Shown: piece after piece, positions 5,887 through 7,660 of the stretch
Numbering within the stretch: position 1 is the stretch's first letter
Layout: the number at the start of each line of letters is the position of its first letter
Source of the DNA: DSOS01 sp035286585
Lineage (GTDB): Bacteria > Chloroflexota > Anaerolineae > Anaerolineales > UBA4823
Reading direction: 5' to 3'
NCBI GenBank assembly: GCA_035286585.1
Contig: DATEDC010000220.1
Span: 1-7,660, forward strand
DNA: 7,660 nt
Notes under the pieces: generated by a model
What the model was told of the DNA's origin: nothing
What the model saw: only the letters and a program-made list of their open reading frames with translations
The model's database searches: none
Program-made: the position numbers and the translations under genes

Positions 5887-6786
5887 CTATTCTCTAGCCT
5901 TGGCCAGGGCTTCCGCGCCGCCGGCGATATCGAGCATTTCGCTGGTGATCGATTGCTGGCGGGCTTTGTTGTATTCCAGGATCAGCGCAGAAGCCAGCTC
6001 AGTGGCGCTGTCTGTGGCGTTCTTCATCGCTACCATGCGGGCGGCGTGTTCGCTCGCCAGCGATTCCAGGATCGCCTGGTAAACCTGCAGAGCGGTAAAG
6101 CGGGGGATGATCTGATCTAAAATCTCTACCTGTCCGGGTTCATAAATATATGCGGCATGCGGTTTGTGGGCTTCCTGACCAAATGCTTCGACCCGTGTCT
6201 CTTCTTCTTCCACTTCCAGCGGTAACAGTTTTTTCATCGTTGGAATCTGGCGCACCATGTTCACAAAGTCGGTATAAACCAGGTACACCTCATCATGATG
6301 GCCCGCTAAAAAATCATCTACAGCCAGTCGACCGATGGCTGATACATCTGCAAACGAGGGCGCAGCGGGCAAATGGCTGAATTCGGCGATGATTTTTTTC
6401 CGCCGCCGCAGCAACAAATCACGCCCTTTTCGCCCAATGGTAATGTAGCTCACCGGAACAGGATGCTGGTCAAACTTTTGGGAGGCAAAGCGCACGATGT
6501 TGGTATTGTATGCCCCAGCCAGTCCACGGTCTCCGGTCAAGATCACTACCAGAACGCTCTTCACCTCAGCTCGCCGGGTGAGCAAGGGGTGTAGTGACTC
6601 CTTCGAAGGCTGACCGGCGATGTGCGTCAATACCTGCCAGGCTTTTGTGGCATAAGGCCGGGTGTTCGACATCGCCTGCATGGCTTTGCGCACTTTGCTG
6701 GCGCTCACCGCCTGGAGCGCTCGGGTGACCTGAGCGATATTCTTGACGCTCCGGATACGGAGCCTGACTTCGCGTGGAGTTGCCAC
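5887..6786 (-). CDS. atpG: F1F0 ATP synthase gamma subunit AtpG
   Basis: Gamma is the rotating central shaft of F1 that couples proton (or sodium) flow through F0 to the beta catalytic sites. The 299 residues are close to family length. The N-terminal helix (REVRLRIRSVKNIAQVTRAL, 5-24, continuing to about 58) and the C-terminal helix (about 235-299) form the coiled-coil shaft. The C-terminal helix contains MVAMKNATDSATELASAL (251-268) and SITSEMLDIAGGAEAL (279-294), the gamma signature. The central Rossmann-like part holds DRGLAGAYNTNI (86-97), where many homologues have DRGLCGGFN. An acidic patch, EVEEEETRVE, lies at 191-200. Translation starts with GTG (6784-6786), not ATG, with only a weak GGAA upstream. 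It lies 15 nt after atpA, so coupling with atpA is likely. Confidence 0.96.
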   Translation of the reverse strand: MATPREVRLRIRSVKNIAQVTRALQAVSASKVRKAMQAMSNTRPYATKAWQVLTHIAGQPSKESLHPLLTRRAEVKSVLVVILTGDRGLAGAYNTNIVRFASQKFDQHPVPVSYITIGRKGRDLLLRRRKKIIAEFSHLPAAPSFADVSAIGRLAVDDFLAGHHDEVYLVYTDFVNMVRQIPTMKKLLPLEVEEEETRVEAFGQEAHKPHAAYIYEPGQVEILDQIIPRFTALQVYQAILESLASEHAARMVAMKNATDSATELASALILEYNKARQQSITSEMLDIAGGAEALAKARE

Positions 6787-6801
6787 TCTACAGTTTCCGG
6801 C

Positions 6802-7660
6802 TCATTCCCAGGAGTTGGTAAACACTTGAAGCGCAACGCGCAGCTTTGCTTCGTTCTCTTCCATGATGCGTTTTTTCTCCGCAATATCCTTGCCGATCTC
6901 AGGATGGGAGGTTTCCATGTAGCGAATCAGATCCTGCTGCCATTTCCGCATTCTGTCGAGGGCAACTTTATCCGCAAAACCCTGCGTGCCAGCGTAAATA
7001 GCGATCACCTGATTTTCCAGCGGGGCCGGCTCGTATTGGGGTTGTTTCAGGATTTCCTGGAGGTGCTGACCCCGATTTAGTTGGGCTTGCGTGGATTTAT
7101 CCAGGTCGGAGCCGAACTGGGCAAATGCAGCCAGCTCACGAAAAGCAGCCATATCCAATCGCAGGCGGCTGGCGACTTGTTTCATTGCCCGCGTCTGCGC
7201 ATCACCGCCCACACGGGATACGGATAAGCCGACATTTATTGCCGGGCGGATACCTGCATAAAACAGGTTGTTTTCCAGGTAAATTTGCCCATCCGTGATC
7301 GAGATCACGTTGGTTGGGATATAAGCGGATACATCGCCCAGCAGCGTTTCGATGATCGGCAGGGCAGTTAAGGAGCCGCCTGAGCCAAGCCGCTTGACGA
7401 TCTTGTAATCGGCGGCGTTTTCCATCGCTTTATGCGCCTGCTCGGCATCATGCAGGGATCGCGGGCCGCCGTATATCTTGCCGCCAACGGCGTCATTAGC
7501 GCTCGCCTGCCCGCCAGCAAAATCTCCGGGTACGATCACATATTCATCCGCCAGGCGAGCCGCGCGTTCCAGCAAGCGGGAATGCAGATAAAACACATCG
7601 CCCGGATATGCCTCGCGCCCGGGGGGACGCCGCAGGAGCAGCGAAACCTGGCGGTATGCC
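6802..7660 (-). CDS. atpA: F1F0 ATP synthase alpha subunit AtpA, C-terminal part (start beyond the window)
   Basis: Alpha forms the non-catalytic nucleotide sites of the F1 hexamer and supplies the arginine finger to beta. The frame is open to the right edge, so only the last 285 codons are seen; the N-terminal barrel and Walker A lie outside. The visible part opens AYRQVSLLLRRPPGREAYPGDV, then FYLHSRLLERAARLADEYV, SLTALPIIET, SAYIPTNVISITDGQIYLE and the arginine-finger block VGLSVSRVGGDAQ (finger Arg about residue 149 of the visible part), followed by the helical C-terminal domain ending FTNSWE. The GTG at 7594-7596 encodes a normal internal valine (GDVFYLHSRLL) and is not a start. Between DEYV and SLTALP there are 54 residues, whereas E. 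coli AtpA has about 13 from memory, so this protein carries a long insert (7375-7536). It is first in the visible A-G-D-C order. Confidence 0.97.
   Translation of the reverse strand, partial: AYRQVSLLLRRPPGREAYPGDVFYLHSRLLERAARLADEYVIVPGDFAGGQASANDAVGGKIYGGPRSLHDAEQAHKAMENAADYKIVKRLGSGGSLTALPIIETLLGDVSAYIPTNVISITDGQIYLENNLFYAGIRPAINVGLSVSRVGGDAQTRAMKQVASRLRLDMAAFRELAAFAQFGSDLDKSTQAQLNRGQHLQEILKQPQYEPAPLENQVIAIYAGTQGFADKVALDRMRKWQQDLIRYMETSHPEIGKDIAEKKRIMEENEAKLRVALQVFTNSWE
7375..7536 (-). other. Lineage-type insert within AtpA
   Basis: These 54 codons lie between the DEYV helix end and the conserved SLTALPIIET strand. The insert is glycine-rich at first (PGDFAGGQ, GGKIYGGP), then charged and helical in character (DAEQAHKAMENAADYKIVKR). 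It keeps the frame and lacks stop codons, and its codon use looks like that of its surroundings, so it is a protein-level insert and not a mobile element. In known alpha structures this loop is on the outer side of the nucleotide domain. Its function is unknown to me. Confidence 0.6.

Noticed and set aside
6622..7080. 152-codon plus-strand open frame across the atpA-atpG junction
   Set aside because: Antisense to two conserved ATP synthase genes, with no domain and no convincing ribosome binding site.
7594..7596. GTG as a start codon for a 264-residue alpha fragment
   Set aside because: The frame continues upstream to the window edge with canonical AtpA sequence (RRPPGREAYPGDV), so this is an internal valine.
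1..7660. Mobile element, CRISPR array, defence island, tRNA or riboswitch
   Set aside because: No terminal repeats, transposase, spaced repeats, cloverleaf or known riboswitch core was seen on reading; nearly all bases belong to conserved housekeeping genes.

Overview
This 7.66 kb window looks like ordinary chromosomal backbone of a free-living bacterium, most plausibly a member of the Chloroflexota (Anaerolineae-like). That placement is an inference from the gene set (redox sensor Rex, an Obg-NadD pair, an F-type ATP synthase cluster followed by an MreB-like actin) and from the flavour of the proteins, not from a marker-gene comparison. The DNA is densely packed and no mobile element, CRISPR array, tRNA or rRNA was seen. 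Every long open frame that matters belongs to a recognisable family.

Right part (window end down to about 2913, minus strand): the tail of an ATP synthase operon, read in the order atpA (its start lies beyond the window), atpG, atpD, atpC, then an MreB/Mbl-family actin whose start codon is only 3 nt after the atpC stop. Together AtpA, G, D and C supply the alpha, gamma, beta and epsilon subunits of F1. The a, c, b and delta genes would be expected beyond the right edge. The MreB-like protein keeps the overall family sequence but has replaced several residues of the actin ATPase site.

Centre (2045-2907): rex, coding for the NADH/NAD+-sensing repressor, is the only plus-strand gene. It converges on the mreB-like gene with a 5-bp gap. 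Its promoter region carries a good match to a Rex operator, so autoregulation is likely.

Left part (2044 down to 1, minus strand): divergent from rex runs a compact operon of obg (ribosome-associated GTPase), nadD (NAD biosynthesis) and the first 47 codons of an MFS transporter that leaves the window at base 1. Obg has a clear extended -10 promoter. An NAD synthesis gene thus lies on the other side of the intergenic region from an NADH/NAD+ sensor.

No wholly new system is evident. The points most worth a second look are the degenerate nucleotide site of the MreB-like protein, an unusually long insert in AtpA, the probable double Rex operator, and the tight atpC-mreB linkage.
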